From Microbacterium ginsengiterrae (GTDB taxonomy: Bacteria > Actinomycetota > Actinomycetes > Actinomycetales > Microbacteriaceae): DNA of 64,000 nucleotides. Shown here in pieces: positions 50,904 through 59,434 of this stretch (position 1 is the first letter of the stretch; each line of letters starts with the position of its first letter). The notes under the pieces are model-generated. The model searched no databases. It saw nothing but the letters and a program-made list of their open reading frames with translations, and was not told the origin of the DNA. A program made the position numbers and the translations under genes. The stretch lies in NCBI RefSeq assembly GCF_014205075.1, contig NZ_JACHMU010000001.1:682001-746000 (forward strand). The letters run 5' to 3'.

Positions 50904-52603
50904 GCGTCGCTCTCGAGGTGCAGCTTGAGGCTGATCTCGTAGGCGTCCAGCTCGTCGAGCATGTACTGCGCCGCACTCGTGCTGTACTGCCCCGACGCGC
51001 TGAGGACGCGCAGTCGCCTGCGCATGAGCTTCACCAGCGCGAGCTCGAACTCCAGGGCGTCCGGGGTCACCCCGTCGTCGGAGGGTTCCAACGCGTCGAA
51101 GAAGCGCGACCGCGGGATCTCGAAGGCCTCCTCGGGGAACGGCGAGGCGTCCGCGCGGCGGACCGCGCGCTCCTCGATGGCCGTCATCGCAGCGGCTCGG
51201 AGGTCGGCGGCGATGAGGCCGGTGTCGCCCTCGCCCGCGTTGGCGGCAGACGCATCAGGCGACAGTCGCAGCAGGCGGACGAGGACGGGGAGGGTGAGCC
51301 CCTGCAGGAGCAGACTCCCGGCCGCCACGAGGAAGGCGACGAACACGAGGAGGTCACGCTCCGGGGTGTTCACGGGCAGCGTCTGCGCAGCGGCGAGCGT
51401 GACGACGCCGCGCATTCCGGCCCAGACGATGACCGAGCTGTCCTTCCAGGTCAGCGGCGCGGAATCGAAGTAGTCGATGTCGTTGCGCATCCGACCGATC
51501 TGCCCCCGTGCCCCGGAGCGCGGAGCACGCCCGAGAGCCTGGAGAGCGCGATCGCTCAGGGGACGGTGATCGCCCTCTCTCATCGCGATCCGCTTCTCGA
51601 CCGAGCGACGCACGCGCACGTTGTGCAGGTTGAGCATCGGGAAGACGTACACCGCACGCACCGCGACCAGCAGGACGAACGCCCCCGCGGCGATGCCGAG
51701 CCCCGGCAGCAGAACGGCCTCGGCTCGCCCGTTGACGGTGATGCCGTACAGTTCGAGACCCATCACGAGGAACACCGCGCCCTCGAGGAGGAACTCGATG
51801 GTGCGCCAGTTGAGCTTGTCCGAGATCCGCTGCTCCGGCGTGAGCCAGCGCATCGCCCCCTGTCCACAGACGATGCCGGCCACCACGGCGGCGACCAATC
51901 CGGATCCGCCGAGTGCCTCGGTGGGCAGATAGGCGAAGTAGGGCACCGTGAGCCCGAGGGCCGTGTTCGCGGTCGAGCTGCCGGTCCACGCGCGCACCCG
52001 CAGGGCGACGAGGCCGATCACGGCTCCGACGATGACCGCCGACAGCACCGCCCAGACGAAGGACCCGAGCGTCCCGATCATCGAGAAGCCCGTGGCCGTG
52101 GCGGCGATCGCGGTGCGCAGCGTGACCAGGGCGGTGGCGTCGTTGAGAAGGCTCTCACCCTCGAGCACCGTGAGCACGCGCCGGGGCACGCCGAGCTTCT
52201 TGATGATCGACGTGGCCACCGCATCGGTGGGGCTGAGGATCGCACCGAGCGCGATGCCGAGTGCGAGGCCGAGGTCGGGGATCGCCCACGCGAAGAACAG
52301 TCCGAGGACCACGGCGCTGACGATCACGAGGAGCACCGCCATGCCGCCGATCGCCGTCGAGTCTCGACGGAACTCGATCGCGGGCGCCGAGACGGCGGCC
52401 GAGTACAGCAGGGGCGGGAGGACTCCGACGAGGATCAGTTCCGGCGGGACGGAGAGGGCCGGCACGATCGGCAGGAAGCCGATCACCACGCCGATGCCCA
52501 CCAGCAGCAGCGGGCCGGCGACACCGACCTTGCGCGCGATGACGTTCGCGACGACGATGACGACCACCGCCACGACGACGGCGAGCATCATCTCCACCGA
52601 CAT
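50900..52603 (-). CDS. Na+/H+ antiporter, CPA1 (NhaP) family
   Basis: A 567-residue antiporter. Twelve or so helices (about 1-415) include LSPTDAVATSIIKKLGVP and EGESLLNDATALV, the signature ion-site regions of NhaP/NHE-type exchangers, and WAGMRGVVTLAAA. The C-terminal cytosolic tail (about 440-567) is helical and charged. It expels Na+ or K+ in exchange for protons, so it can help pH homeostasis beside glutamate decarboxylase. It lies one base after the preceding GAP-family gene. Confidence 0.9.
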   Translation of the reverse strand: MSVEMMLAVVVAVVVIVVANVIARKVGVAGPLLLVGIGVVIGFLPIVPALSVPPELILVGVLPPLLYSAAVSAPAIEFRRDSTAIGGMAVLLVIVSAVVLGLFFAWAIPDLGLALGIALGAILSPTDAVATSIIKKLGVPRRVLTVLEGESLLNDATALVTLRTAIAATATGFSMIGTLGSFVWAVLSAVIVGAVIGLVALRVRAWTGSSTANTALGLTVPYFAYLPTEALGGSGLVAAVVAGIVCGQGAMRWLTPEQRISDKLNWRTIEFLLEGAVFLVMGLELYGITVNGRAEAVLLPGLGIAAGAFVLLVAVRAVYVFPMLNLHNVRVRRSVEKRIAMREGDHRPLSDRALQALGRAPRSGARGQIGRMRNDIDYFDSAPLTWKDSSVIVWAGMRGVVTLAAAQTLPVNTPERDLLVFVAFLVAAGSLLLQGLTLPVLVRLLRLSPDASAANAGEGDTGLIAADLRAAAMTAIEERAVRRADASPFPEEAFEIPRSRFFDALEPSDDGVTPDALEFELALVKLMRRRLRVLSASGQYSTSAAQYMLDELDAYEISLKLHLESDA

Positions 52604-52604
52604 C

Positions 52605-53288
52605 TCAGACGCCTCCTGCGGTGGCGAGGTCGGCGATGCCGGACCCCATGAGCTTCACGCCGAGGATGACGAAGAGCACGGTCATGATGACCGCATGGTT
52701 CGCGACCAGCCAGGTCCGCGGGCCCGCGAGCTTCTTCTCGACCTGGCTCGGCGAGAGCACGCTCAGCACCCAGGGGATCGCGACGGCGAACACGCCGAGC
52801 AGACCGAAGATGAGGATGACGGCGACGATCTCGCCGGTGGGCAGGGCGGCCTGCGAGATGCGACCGCCGGCCGCCACGAGCAGCGGGAGGTCCTTGGGCG
52901 AGAGCGGGCCGGAGATCAGGACGCCGACGAGGAAGGCCTTGGCGAGGCTGAGGTCGTCGAGGCTGGACATCCACTTCGGGGTCTCGGTCGATGAGCGCTT
53001 ACGCCACTGCACGACCGCGAGCGCGAGAAGGATCAGCCCGAGGACGATCTCGACGACGTCGATGAACAGGTGCGGACCGGAGTCCGGATCATCTGCCCCG
53101 CTGGCCCGCCCGATGAGGACGAGGACCCCCACGAACGCGACGGCGAACACGTAGCACCCCAGGACAAACGCCGTGCCGTTCGTGCGCCCCTTGCCGGAGG
53201 TCGCCATCAGGATGACGGCGACGATCGCGAGCGGACTGATCGCGACGGCGACCCCGATCGTCAAGAGGTCTGCAAGGACGGCGAGCAC
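52605..53288 (-). CDS. GAP-family (LysE-like) membrane protein
   Basis: A 227-residue protein with six predicted helices. LAIVAVILMATSGKGRTNGTAFVLG, the SLDDLSLAKAFLVGVLIS segment and SPKDLPLLVAAGG are typical of the GAP (Sap, sulfolipid-1-addressing) family, which includes mycobacterial proteins linked to glycolipid export. I chose the GTG at 53288 because GGAGG lies exactly five bases upstream. A TTG at 53300 is also in frame but would put that ribosome site inside the gene. It is followed directly by the antiporter gene. Confidence 0.78.
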   Translation of the reverse strand: MLAVLADLLTIGVAVAISPLAIVAVILMATSGKGRTNGTAFVLGCYVFAVAFVGVLVLIGRASGADDPDSGPHLFIDVVEIVLGLILLALAVVQWRKRSSTETPKWMSSLDDLSLAKAFLVGVLISGPLSPKDLPLLVAAGGRISQAALPTGEIVAVILIFGLLGVFAVAIPWVLSVLSPSQVEKKLAGPRTWLVANHAVIMTVLFVILGVKLMGSGIADLATAGGV

Positions 53289-53333
53289 GAATGCCTCCAA
53301 TGAGGGAAGGGATGAGGGAGGGAAGAAGGTCGA

Positions 53334-54239
53334 TCAGTCCAGCGCGGGTTCCGCCTGCTCTGCGCGCGAGAGCTGGAAGACGCCGGTGACGGCCACCGCA
53401 CCGGCGACGATGAAGGCGACGATCGAGAGCGCCGGCGCGTTGTTCGCCTCGCCGAGGATCGTGATGCCGAGCACCACGGCGATGGCCGGGTCGATGACGG
53501 TCAGCCCCGCGACGACGACCTCCGGCTTGTTGAACGCGTGCGCACGCTGGACGAAGTAGATGGAGAGGCCACCGGCGACCCCGATGCCGATCAGGCAGCC
53601 GATCGTGAGAAGGTTCTTGTCGTCCAACGTCAGGTCGTGGTGTTTCCACGCGGTCTGCACGCGCAGGATCACGGTCTTGCCGAGCGTGGCGACGAACGCG
53701 GAGTAGATCCCGCCGAGGAGCACCCACATCACCGGCGGCGTCGTCCGCCGCCGACCGACGACCATGACGATGGCGGTGACGAGGAGCACGCTGCCGAGGA
53801 CGACGAGCACGGCGATCAGCTGCTGGTCGGTGATCGCCGTCTGCGTGCTGACCAGCGCGGCGACGGTGACGAAGGCCGCGACCCCGAGGACGCAGGTCGC
53901 GATCGCACGGATGACGGCAGCGCTCGGACGGCGCTTGGCGATCAGCGCGGTGAGGACGACCGTGAACACCAGGGCGGTCACACCGACCGGTTGCACCACG
54001 ATCAGTGGAGCGAAGCCCAGACTGCCCATCTGCAGGATGATCGAGACACCGAGGAGAACCGCGCCGATCAGCCACACCCGGTTGCGCAGCAACTGAGCGG
54101 CCTTGGCCATGAGCCCGGGCGCCGAGGAGTGCTGCATCCGACGCACACCCTTGGCCTGCAGGAGGTTACCGCCGGACAGCGCGATCGCCGACGCGATCGC
54201 GAGGGCGATGCCGATCAGAGGCAGTGAGTCGAGTTCCAC
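53334..54239 (-). CDS. DMT-superfamily transporter-like membrane protein
   Basis: A 301-residue protein with about ten helices. It begins LIGIALAIASAIALSGGNLLQAKGVRRM, and later has LGFAPLIVVQPVGVTALVFTVVLTALIAKRR and VIDPAIAVVLGITILGE. The two-fold repeat and the PLIVVQPVG segment resemble actinobacterial members of the drug/metabolite transporter superfamily. The substrate is unknown. The start is GTG with GGAGA upstream. It follows the 376-residue membrane protein by 22 bases. Confidence 0.8.
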   Translation of the reverse strand: MELDSLPLIGIALAIASAIALSGGNLLQAKGVRRMQHSSAPGLMAKAAQLLRNRVWLIGAVLLGVSIILQMGSLGFAPLIVVQPVGVTALVFTVVLTALIAKRRPSAAVIRAIATCVLGVAAFVTVAALVSTQTAITDQQLIAVLVVLGSVLLVTAIVMVVGRRRTTPPVMWVLLGGIYSAFVATLGKTVILRVQTAWKHHDLTLDDKNLLTIGCLIGIGVAGGLSIYFVQRAHAFNKPEVVVAGLTVIDPAIAVVLGITILGEANNAPALSIVAFIVAGAVAVTGVFQLSRAEQAEPALD

Positions 54240-54261
54240 GAGGTCTCCTTAACGACGGGCC

Positions 54262-55392
54262 TTATGGGGCCGAGGTCGATGACGCCTCGACCGATGCGGT
54301 GGGTGCGGGTTCCTCGAGGCGGGCAGGGGCCGAGGATTGGACGTTGCGGAGGAACAGGATGATCCAGGCGAAGATCATCACCGCGGCGATGAGCTCGACC
54401 GCGGTGAGGTTGTAGACGCCGGTGAAGAAGAACACGACGAGCACCACCATCACGGCGACGAAGACGAACCCGAGGACGACGAAGGACTTCGGCATGGTCG
54501 GCACGAGCCACGGCAGACCGAACACGAGGGCGGCGAAGGCCACCGTCATCCCCGTGGCCACGGTGTTGTGCAGGAGGAAGAACCGGTCGACGGGGAACAC
54601 GCCGACGCATGCGAGGAGGACTCCGAGCAGGACGAACAGCACCCGGACGGCGGTCCTGCGCCGCGCCTCGGACTCGCTGCGCGTGGGGATCGCCGCCGTA
54701 CCGATGCGGGCGATGGTCGTCACCATGATCCCGGAGACGATCAGCGTGAGGTTGAACGTCAGCGACGAGATGTCGTGCGTCATGCCGAGCGCTGACAGGT
54801 TCATCTGCCACCACTGCGGGTTCTGCGCGCTGAGCATGGCGGTCACCATGCCGACGACGAGGAAGAGCGCGAGCACGAGCGACAGGCCCGACGCCGAGAG
54901 GTCGGAGCCGCTGATGTACGCGATGTACGCGCTCACGGCGACGGCGGCGGATGCCAGCAGCATGGCAGGCACCGAGAACACCGTGGCGCCCGTGAAGCTG
55001 TGTTCCATGACCGTGGCCGCCCCGAGCCAACCGAGGAGGGCGATCGCGGCGTACCCCACCGCCAGGGCGGTGAGGTCGAACCAGAGGAAGCGCTCACGTC
55101 GCGCGGCACCGCCGCGGCGGTACCGCGTGCTGAGGGAGCGGGAGATGAGGAAGGCCGCGGCAGCGCTCACCCCGCCGGCGATGGCCACGAACTGACCGAG
55201 GGAGGCATGCCCGGAGATCTGCAGCTCGCGCCCCCAGAACACGATGGCGGCGATGGGCAGGCACAGGATGAAGGCGGCGGCGGCCACGACGATCGCGAAG
55301 GATTCGGTACCGGCGGCCGGCGTGACGATCCGTCGCCAGGAGGAGGGGCGCCCTGGGACGACGACCGCACCGGCACTGGTCGGAGCGCTCAT
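54262..55392 (-). CDS. Polytopic membrane protein, DUF998-like, in the glutamate decarboxylase operon
   Basis: A 376-residue protein with about ten hydrophobic helices and a short polar tail (SSAPARLEEPAPTASVEASS). The arrangement recalls DUF998 proteins, though I see no catalytic or transport signature. Its start ATG overlaps the stop of the 231-residue membrane protein by 4 bases, which in turn follows glutamate decarboxylase. As no GadC-type antiporter is present, this protein and its neighbour are candidates for glutamate/GABA or proton handling. Their function is unknown. Confidence 0.65.
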   Translation of the reverse strand: MSAPTSAGAVVVPGRPSSWRRIVTPAAGTESFAIVVAAAAFILCLPIAAIVFWGRELQISGHASLGQFVAIAGGVSAAAAFLISRSLSTRYRRGGAARRERFLWFDLTALAVGYAAIALLGWLGAATVMEHSFTGATVFSVPAMLLASAAVAVSAYIAYISGSDLSASGLSLVLALFLVVGMVTAMLSAQNPQWWQMNLSALGMTHDISSLTFNLTLIVSGIMVTTIARIGTAAIPTRSESEARRRTAVRVLFVLLGVLLACVGVFPVDRFFLLHNTVATGMTVAFAALVFGLPWLVPTMPKSFVVLGFVFVAVMVVLVVFFFTGVYNLTAVELIAAVMIFAWIILFLRNVQSSAPARLEEPAPTASVEASSTSAP

Positions 55393-56084
55393 GCCGCGCT
55401 GCTCGTCGAGGGAGCGGCCTTGCTCTTGCGGTCCCAGGCAGGGAGGACGATCAGGGATGCGAACAGGAAGGACAGCGCCCCGATGAAGGTGCCGACGCTG
55501 GCGATGGTGCTGTTGACGGCGTCGCCGTTGGGCAGGACGAAGGCGCCGACGGCGGAGATGCCGAAGGCGACGCAGCCGATGAAGTTGATGACACCGGACC
55601 ACCATCCGCGCGAACGCGGATCCCAGCCCTTGGCGGCATGCGCGTAGGCGACGAGCACGAACACGCCGCTCACGAGGAACGCGACGGAACCGCCGGCATC
55701 CGGGTTCCAGACCCACTCGTCCTGCGCGGCCACCGAGCGCGCGTACAGCGCGGACGTCGTGCTGACGTTGAACAGGATGGTGCCGAAGGACTGGGTCGCG
55801 GCGGCGAGCCACTCGGCGCGCACCATCCGACCAGGCCCGTAGTCGACGGCGACCGAGATGGCCCCGCTGAGGAACAGCTGGATGAGGCCGGCCGCGGTGA
55901 AGAACCACGCCCCGATGAAGCACAGCAGGTTCGCGCCGGTGGAGCCGAGGGTCTCGCTGAGGCCTGGGGTGGTGGCGAGCGCGAAGAACGCGGAGCCGAT
56001 CATGAAGCCCCAGCACTGCTTGGTGAGTGTGGGGATGAGGAGCGGGCTCCGGCGGGGCCTGGTGCTCGCGGCGGCGGTGCTCAT
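55389..56084 (-). CDS. Membrane protein, YrhK-like, in the glutamate decarboxylase operon
   Basis: A 231-residue protein with about six or seven helices. The N-terminal part (QCWGFMIGSAFFALATTPGL and LLCFIGAWFFTAAGLIQLFLSG) resembles YrhK-type pairs of short helices, repeated in the second half (GVINFIGCVAFGISAVGAFVLP, GALSFLFASLIVLP). It follows gadB by about 90 bases and overlaps the next gene by 4 bases. No function is known. The coupling suggests that it serves the decarboxylase system. Confidence 0.65.
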   Translation of the reverse strand: MSTAAASTRPRRSPLLIPTLTKQCWGFMIGSAFFALATTPGLSETLGSTGANLLCFIGAWFFTAAGLIQLFLSGAISVAVDYGPGRMVRAEWLAAATQSFGTILFNVSTTSALYARSVAAQDEWVWNPDAGGSVAFLVSGVFVLVAYAHAAKGWDPRSRGWWSGVINFIGCVAFGISAVGAFVLPNGDAVNSTIASVGTFIGALSFLFASLIVLPAWDRKSKAAPSTSSAA

Positions 56085-56173
56085 GCGGATGTCTCCACGT
56101 CTGTTCTTCGTCGGTGCGGAAAGGAAGTCGGCAGGGGAGAGCGTTCGGGTCGCTCTCCCCTGCCTGGTCCGGA

Positions 56174-57580
56174 TCAGTGGTGGAAGTGCGATCCGCTGGA
56201 GGCCTCGCGAGGAAGCGGGGTCTCGAGCGAGTCGAGGAACTGCACCTCACCCTTGATGTCCGACAGCAGGGCGCTGGCGAGGTCGTGGCTGAGGCCGACC
56301 TTCACCACGATGCGCTGGAGGACCATGTCGGACAGGTCGTCCGCCATCGGGTACGCCGGCACGAGCCAGCCCTTCATGCGCAGACGGTCGGCGAGGTCGT
56401 ACAGGCTCCACTTGTCGGTGTAGCCGTCCTTGAGGACCCAGGCGAAGACGGGGATCGTGTCACCGCGGCTGACGAGCTCGAACGGGCCGATCTTCTCGAT
56501 CTCGCTCGAGAGGTACGTGGCGACGTCGATCGAGTTCTGCTGCACCGCACGGTAGCCCTCGCGGCCGAGGCGGAGGAACTGGTAGTACTGCAGCAGCACC
56601 TGGGCGCCGGGACGGGAGAAGTTCAGCGCCAGGGTGGGCATGTCGCCGCCGAGGTAGCTGACGTGGAAGATCATGCTCTCCGGCAGCACCGCCTTGTTGC
56701 GCCACACGACCCAGCCGACGCCGGGGTAGACGAGGCCGTACTTGTGGCCCGAGGTGGAGATCGAGTTCACGCGGTCGATCTGGAAGTCCCACACGAGGTC
56801 GGGCTGGCAGAACGGCGCCACCATGGCACCGGAGGCGCCATCGATGTGGATCTTCACGTCGAGACCGGTCTTCTCCTGGATCTCGTCGAGCTTCTTCGAG
56901 ATCGCGATCGCGTCGTCGTACAGACCGGTGAAGGTCTGGCCGAGGATCGACACGACACCGATGGTGTTCTCGTCGACATAGTCCTCGAGGTTGTAGCCGT
57001 CGAGGATCAGGTGGTCCTTGTTGACGGGGATGTAGCGGGGCTCGACGTCCCAGTAGTTGCAGAACTTCTCCCACACGACCTGCACGGCCGCGGACATGAT
57101 GAGGTTCGGCTTGTCGGTCGACTTGCCCTCTGCGCGACGCTTCTCCTGCCACAGACGCTTGAGCGCAAGACCGCCGAGCATGCACGCCTCGGAGGATCCG
57201 ATGGTCGAGGTGCCGATGGTGTCATTGACGTCCGGGACGTGCCACAGGTCGGCGAGCATGCGCCAGCAGCGCTCTTCGATGGCGGCCGTCGCCGGGTACT
57301 CGTCCTTGTCGATCATGTTCTTGTCGGCGGCTTCGAGGTAGAGCTTCTTGGCCTCGTCGTCCATCCACGTCGACACGAAGGTCGCGAGGTTCAGACGCGA
57401 GTTGCCGTCGAGGATCGCCTCGTCGTGCACGATCTGGTACGCGGTCTCGGGCAGGCTCGGGTTCTCGGGAAGCGTGAACTTGTCGAACTCCGTCGCCTCG
57501 CCCGGGCGCACGAAGACCGGGTTGACGCTGAGCTGGGGGTCGATGTTCGTCGACTGACGGGCGGATGATGTGTTGGTCAT
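56174..57580 (-). CDS. gadB: Glutamate decarboxylase
   Basis: A 468-residue PLP enzyme that converts glutamate to GABA and CO2 while consuming a proton. GSSEACMLGG binds PLP, IHIDGASGAMVAPF holds the ring-stacking Asp, and the PLP lysine is in SISTSGHKYGLVYPG (near 280). The C-terminus ends SGSHFHH. In E. coli GadB a C-terminal histidine makes the pH-controlled lock, so these histidines may do the same. AGGAGAG precedes the ATG. It is the first gene of a minus-strand run of membrane proteins, with no GadC antiporter. The 116-base gap upstream would hold its promoter. Confidence 0.94.
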   Translation of the reverse strand: MTNTSSARQSTNIDPQLSVNPVFVRPGEATEFDKFTLPENPSLPETAYQIVHDEAILDGNSRLNLATFVSTWMDDEAKKLYLEAADKNMIDKDEYPATAAIEERCWRMLADLWHVPDVNDTIGTSTIGSSEACMLGGLALKRLWQEKRRAEGKSTDKPNLIMSAAVQVVWEKFCNYWDVEPRYIPVNKDHLILDGYNLEDYVDENTIGVVSILGQTFTGLYDDAIAISKKLDEIQEKTGLDVKIHIDGASGAMVAPFCQPDLVWDFQIDRVNSISTSGHKYGLVYPGVGWVVWRNKAVLPESMIFHVSYLGGDMPTLALNFSRPGAQVLLQYYQFLRLGREGYRAVQQNSIDVATYLSSEIEKIGPFELVSRGDTIPVFAWVLKDGYTDKWSLYDLADRLRMKGWLVPAYPMADDLSDMVLQRIVVKVGLSHDLASALLSDIKGEVQFLDSLETPLPREASSGSHFHH

Positions 57581-57696
57581 TTTCTCTCCTGGGTAGAGGA
57601 CATGTTCGTTTCGGGGGCGGGCGCGACGTGTGACGAGCTACACCTCCAGGGGTGGGAGGAGGCGACCGATCGGCATCGTCGATGTCCGCATGATGG

Positions 57697-58980
57697 TCAC
57701 AGCGTGTTCTTCACGATCGCGCCGTCCTTGATGATCACCGTGAAGTTGGTGTCGGGATCGGCGATGAGGGACAGGTCGGCGAGCGGGTCGCCGTCCACGA
57801 GGATCATGTCGGCCCATGCGCCCTCGGCGATCACGCCGAGCTTGCCCGCACGGTAGCTGTTGCGCTCGCCGGCCAGTTCGAACAGTTCGGCGTTGCCGGA
57901 GGTGAGCATCTTCAGCGCCTCGACGTTCGTGTAGTGGTCACCGAGCCGGGCCGCCATCACGCTCTGGCGGGGCGCGGACTGCGGCTCGAGCAGCAGATCG
58001 GTGCCCCAGGCGGTCTTCACACCGTGCTTCTTCGCCCACGCGTACACCTGATCGGTTCCGCGGGCGATCTGCGCGTTCTTGGCGGCGCGGAGCGGGTCGG
58101 GGAAGTGGTGGTCATCCTCGGCGAAGGGCTGCATCGACAGCCATACGCCCTTCTCGGCGAGCAGCGCCACCGTGGCCTCGTCGGCGAGGTGGCCGTGTTC
58201 GATCGACTTCACGCCGGCGGCGACAGCCCTCGCGATACCCGCCGACGTGTACACGTGGGTGGCCACGTACGTGCCGTAGTCGCCGGCGGCCTGCACCGCC
58301 GCGGCGATCTCATCCGGCGTGTACTGCAGCGTGTTCAACGGATCGTACATCGATGTGGCCCCGCCGCCGAGGGTGAGCTTGATCTGCGTCGCCCCCTGTC
58401 TCAGCTGCTCGCGGACCGCGGCGAGGACGCGAGGCACGCCGTCGGCCACACGGGTGAAGTGGATGTCCTCCGTGCGACTGGGCTTGCCGCCGAACTCCTC
58501 CGGCACGTCGTACACGAAGGAGAAGTCGGCATGGCCGGAGGTCTGCGAGATCATCGCCTGGCTGGGGAAGATGCGCGGACCCTCGAACGTCCCTCGGTCG
58601 ATGAGGGCCTTGATCGGCGCCAGGTCGCCGCCCATGTCTCGCACGGTGGTGAAGCCGCGCATCAGCATGCGCTTGGCCTCGGCGATGGTGTTGCCGTAGA
58701 GCGTCCCGGTCGGCCCCTGCACGAAGTCGAGCATGCTGTTCGCGTTGCCCATCAGGTGGACATGCGCGTCGCTGAGGCCGGGCATGAGGAACTTGCCCGT
58801 ACCATCGATCTCGGTCACGCCCTCGCTCGCACCGCCTGCGAGGGCGGAGGTCGAGACGGCCACGACGTGCTCGCCCTCGATGAGGACGTCGACGTTGTCT
58901 CGGGGCGCGTCGCTGACGCCGTCGAAGAGGCGCACGTTGCGGATGATGATTCTCGAGGGCGCCTCGGGACCGTTGCTCAT
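57697..58980 (-). CDS. Metal-dependent amidohydrolase (Xaa-Pro dipeptidase/imidazolonepropionase-like)
   Basis: A 427-residue amidohydrolase. It has DAHVHL (H73, H75), a probable carboxylated lysine in TQIKLTLGGG, histidines in VATHVYT and IEHGHLAD, and the Asp in AWGTDLLLEP. This arrangement matches the carboxypeptidase and prolidase-like group of the superfamily, whose members cleave N-acyl or prolyl amino acids. The ATG at 58980 is supported by a TAATGT box seven bases upstream. It precedes gadB by 116 bases on the same strand, so a supply of glutamate is possible but speculative. Confidence 0.85.
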   Translation of the reverse strand: MSNGPEAPSRIIIRNVRLFDGVSDAPRDNVDVLIEGEHVVAVSTSALAGGASEGVTEIDGTGKFLMPGLSDAHVHLMGNANSMLDFVQGPTGTLYGNTIAEAKRMLMRGFTTVRDMGGDLAPIKALIDRGTFEGPRIFPSQAMISQTSGHADFSFVYDVPEEFGGKPSRTEDIHFTRVADGVPRVLAAVREQLRQGATQIKLTLGGGATSMYDPLNTLQYTPDEIAAAVQAAGDYGTYVATHVYTSAGIARAVAAGVKSIEHGHLADEATVALLAEKGVWLSMQPFAEDDHHFPDPLRAAKNAQIARGTDQVYAWAKKHGVKTAWGTDLLLEPQSAPRQSVMAARLGDHYTNVEALKMLTSGNAELFELAGERNSYRAGKLGVIAEGAWADMILVDGDPLADLSLIADPDTNFTVIIKDGAIVKNTL

Positions 58981-58987
58981 GCTTCGG

Positions 58988-58993
58988 ACATTA
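58988..58993 (-). promoter_or_regulatory. -10 box of a leaderless transcript (amidohydrolase)
   Basis: TAATGT on the minus strand ends seven bases before the ATG at 58980, with no ribosome site. Confidence 0.6.
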
Positions 58994-59067
58994 GTCAGCG
59001 GCCGCCGCACCGACCGACTCGGCCGATGCTATTTCCCCCCGACGCTCACATCATCTCTCACCCTCGT

Positions 59068-59111
59068 TTCACCCGTCGTATCACCTGGGGCCTCACCCGC
59101 ATACGGGTGAA
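59068..59111. promoter_or_regulatory. Inverted CACCCG repeats between the amidohydrolase and lapA-like genes
   Basis: TTCACCCGT (59068-59076) is the reverse complement of ACGGGTGAA (59103-59111), with another CACCCG between them (59095-59100). They lie upstream of a TACTAT box at about 59133 that may serve the lapA-luxR pair. They are a possible activator site. Confidence 0.4.
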
Positions 59112-59185
59112 TATGCCTTCCCGACAGGGTGTTACTATGACCCCACATCTGTGCGTTCTGCGCATGAGCCAATGTGGAGGAAAGC

Positions 59186-59434
59186 ATGACCGGCGCACCA
59201 GCTCACCCCTCGGAGCCCTCTCAGAAGTCGCGCGGAGTGAGTAAGAGGGCGGTGATCGCCATCGTCATCACGATCGCCGCGTTGGCGTTCGTCTTCTCCA
59301 ACGTCTCACCCGCCACGCTGCGCTTCCTGTTCATCGAGTTCACCATGCCCGCATGGGCATGGTTCCTCGCCGTACTCGTCGCCGGAGTCGTGATCGGCTC
59401 GTTGTTCCCCTGGTTCCGCCGCCGTAAGGACTGA
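59186..59434 (+). CDS. LapA-like small membrane protein (DUF1049)
   Basis: An 82-residue protein with two membrane helices (about 22-40 and 52-75) and the LapA-domain pattern FVFSNVSPATLRFLFIEFTMPAWAWFLAVLVAGVVIGSLF, ending in a basic WFRRRKD tail. In enteric bacteria LapA joins LapB in LPS control, but in actinobacteria its role is unknown. GGAGG five bases before ATG 59186 decides the start over GTG 59174. The LuxR-type gene begins right after its stop, so they are coupled. Confidence 0.82.
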   Translation: MTGAPAHPSEPSQKSRGVSKRAVIAIVITIAALAFVFSNVSPATLRFLFIEFTMPAWAWFLAVLVAGVVIGSLFPWFRRRKD

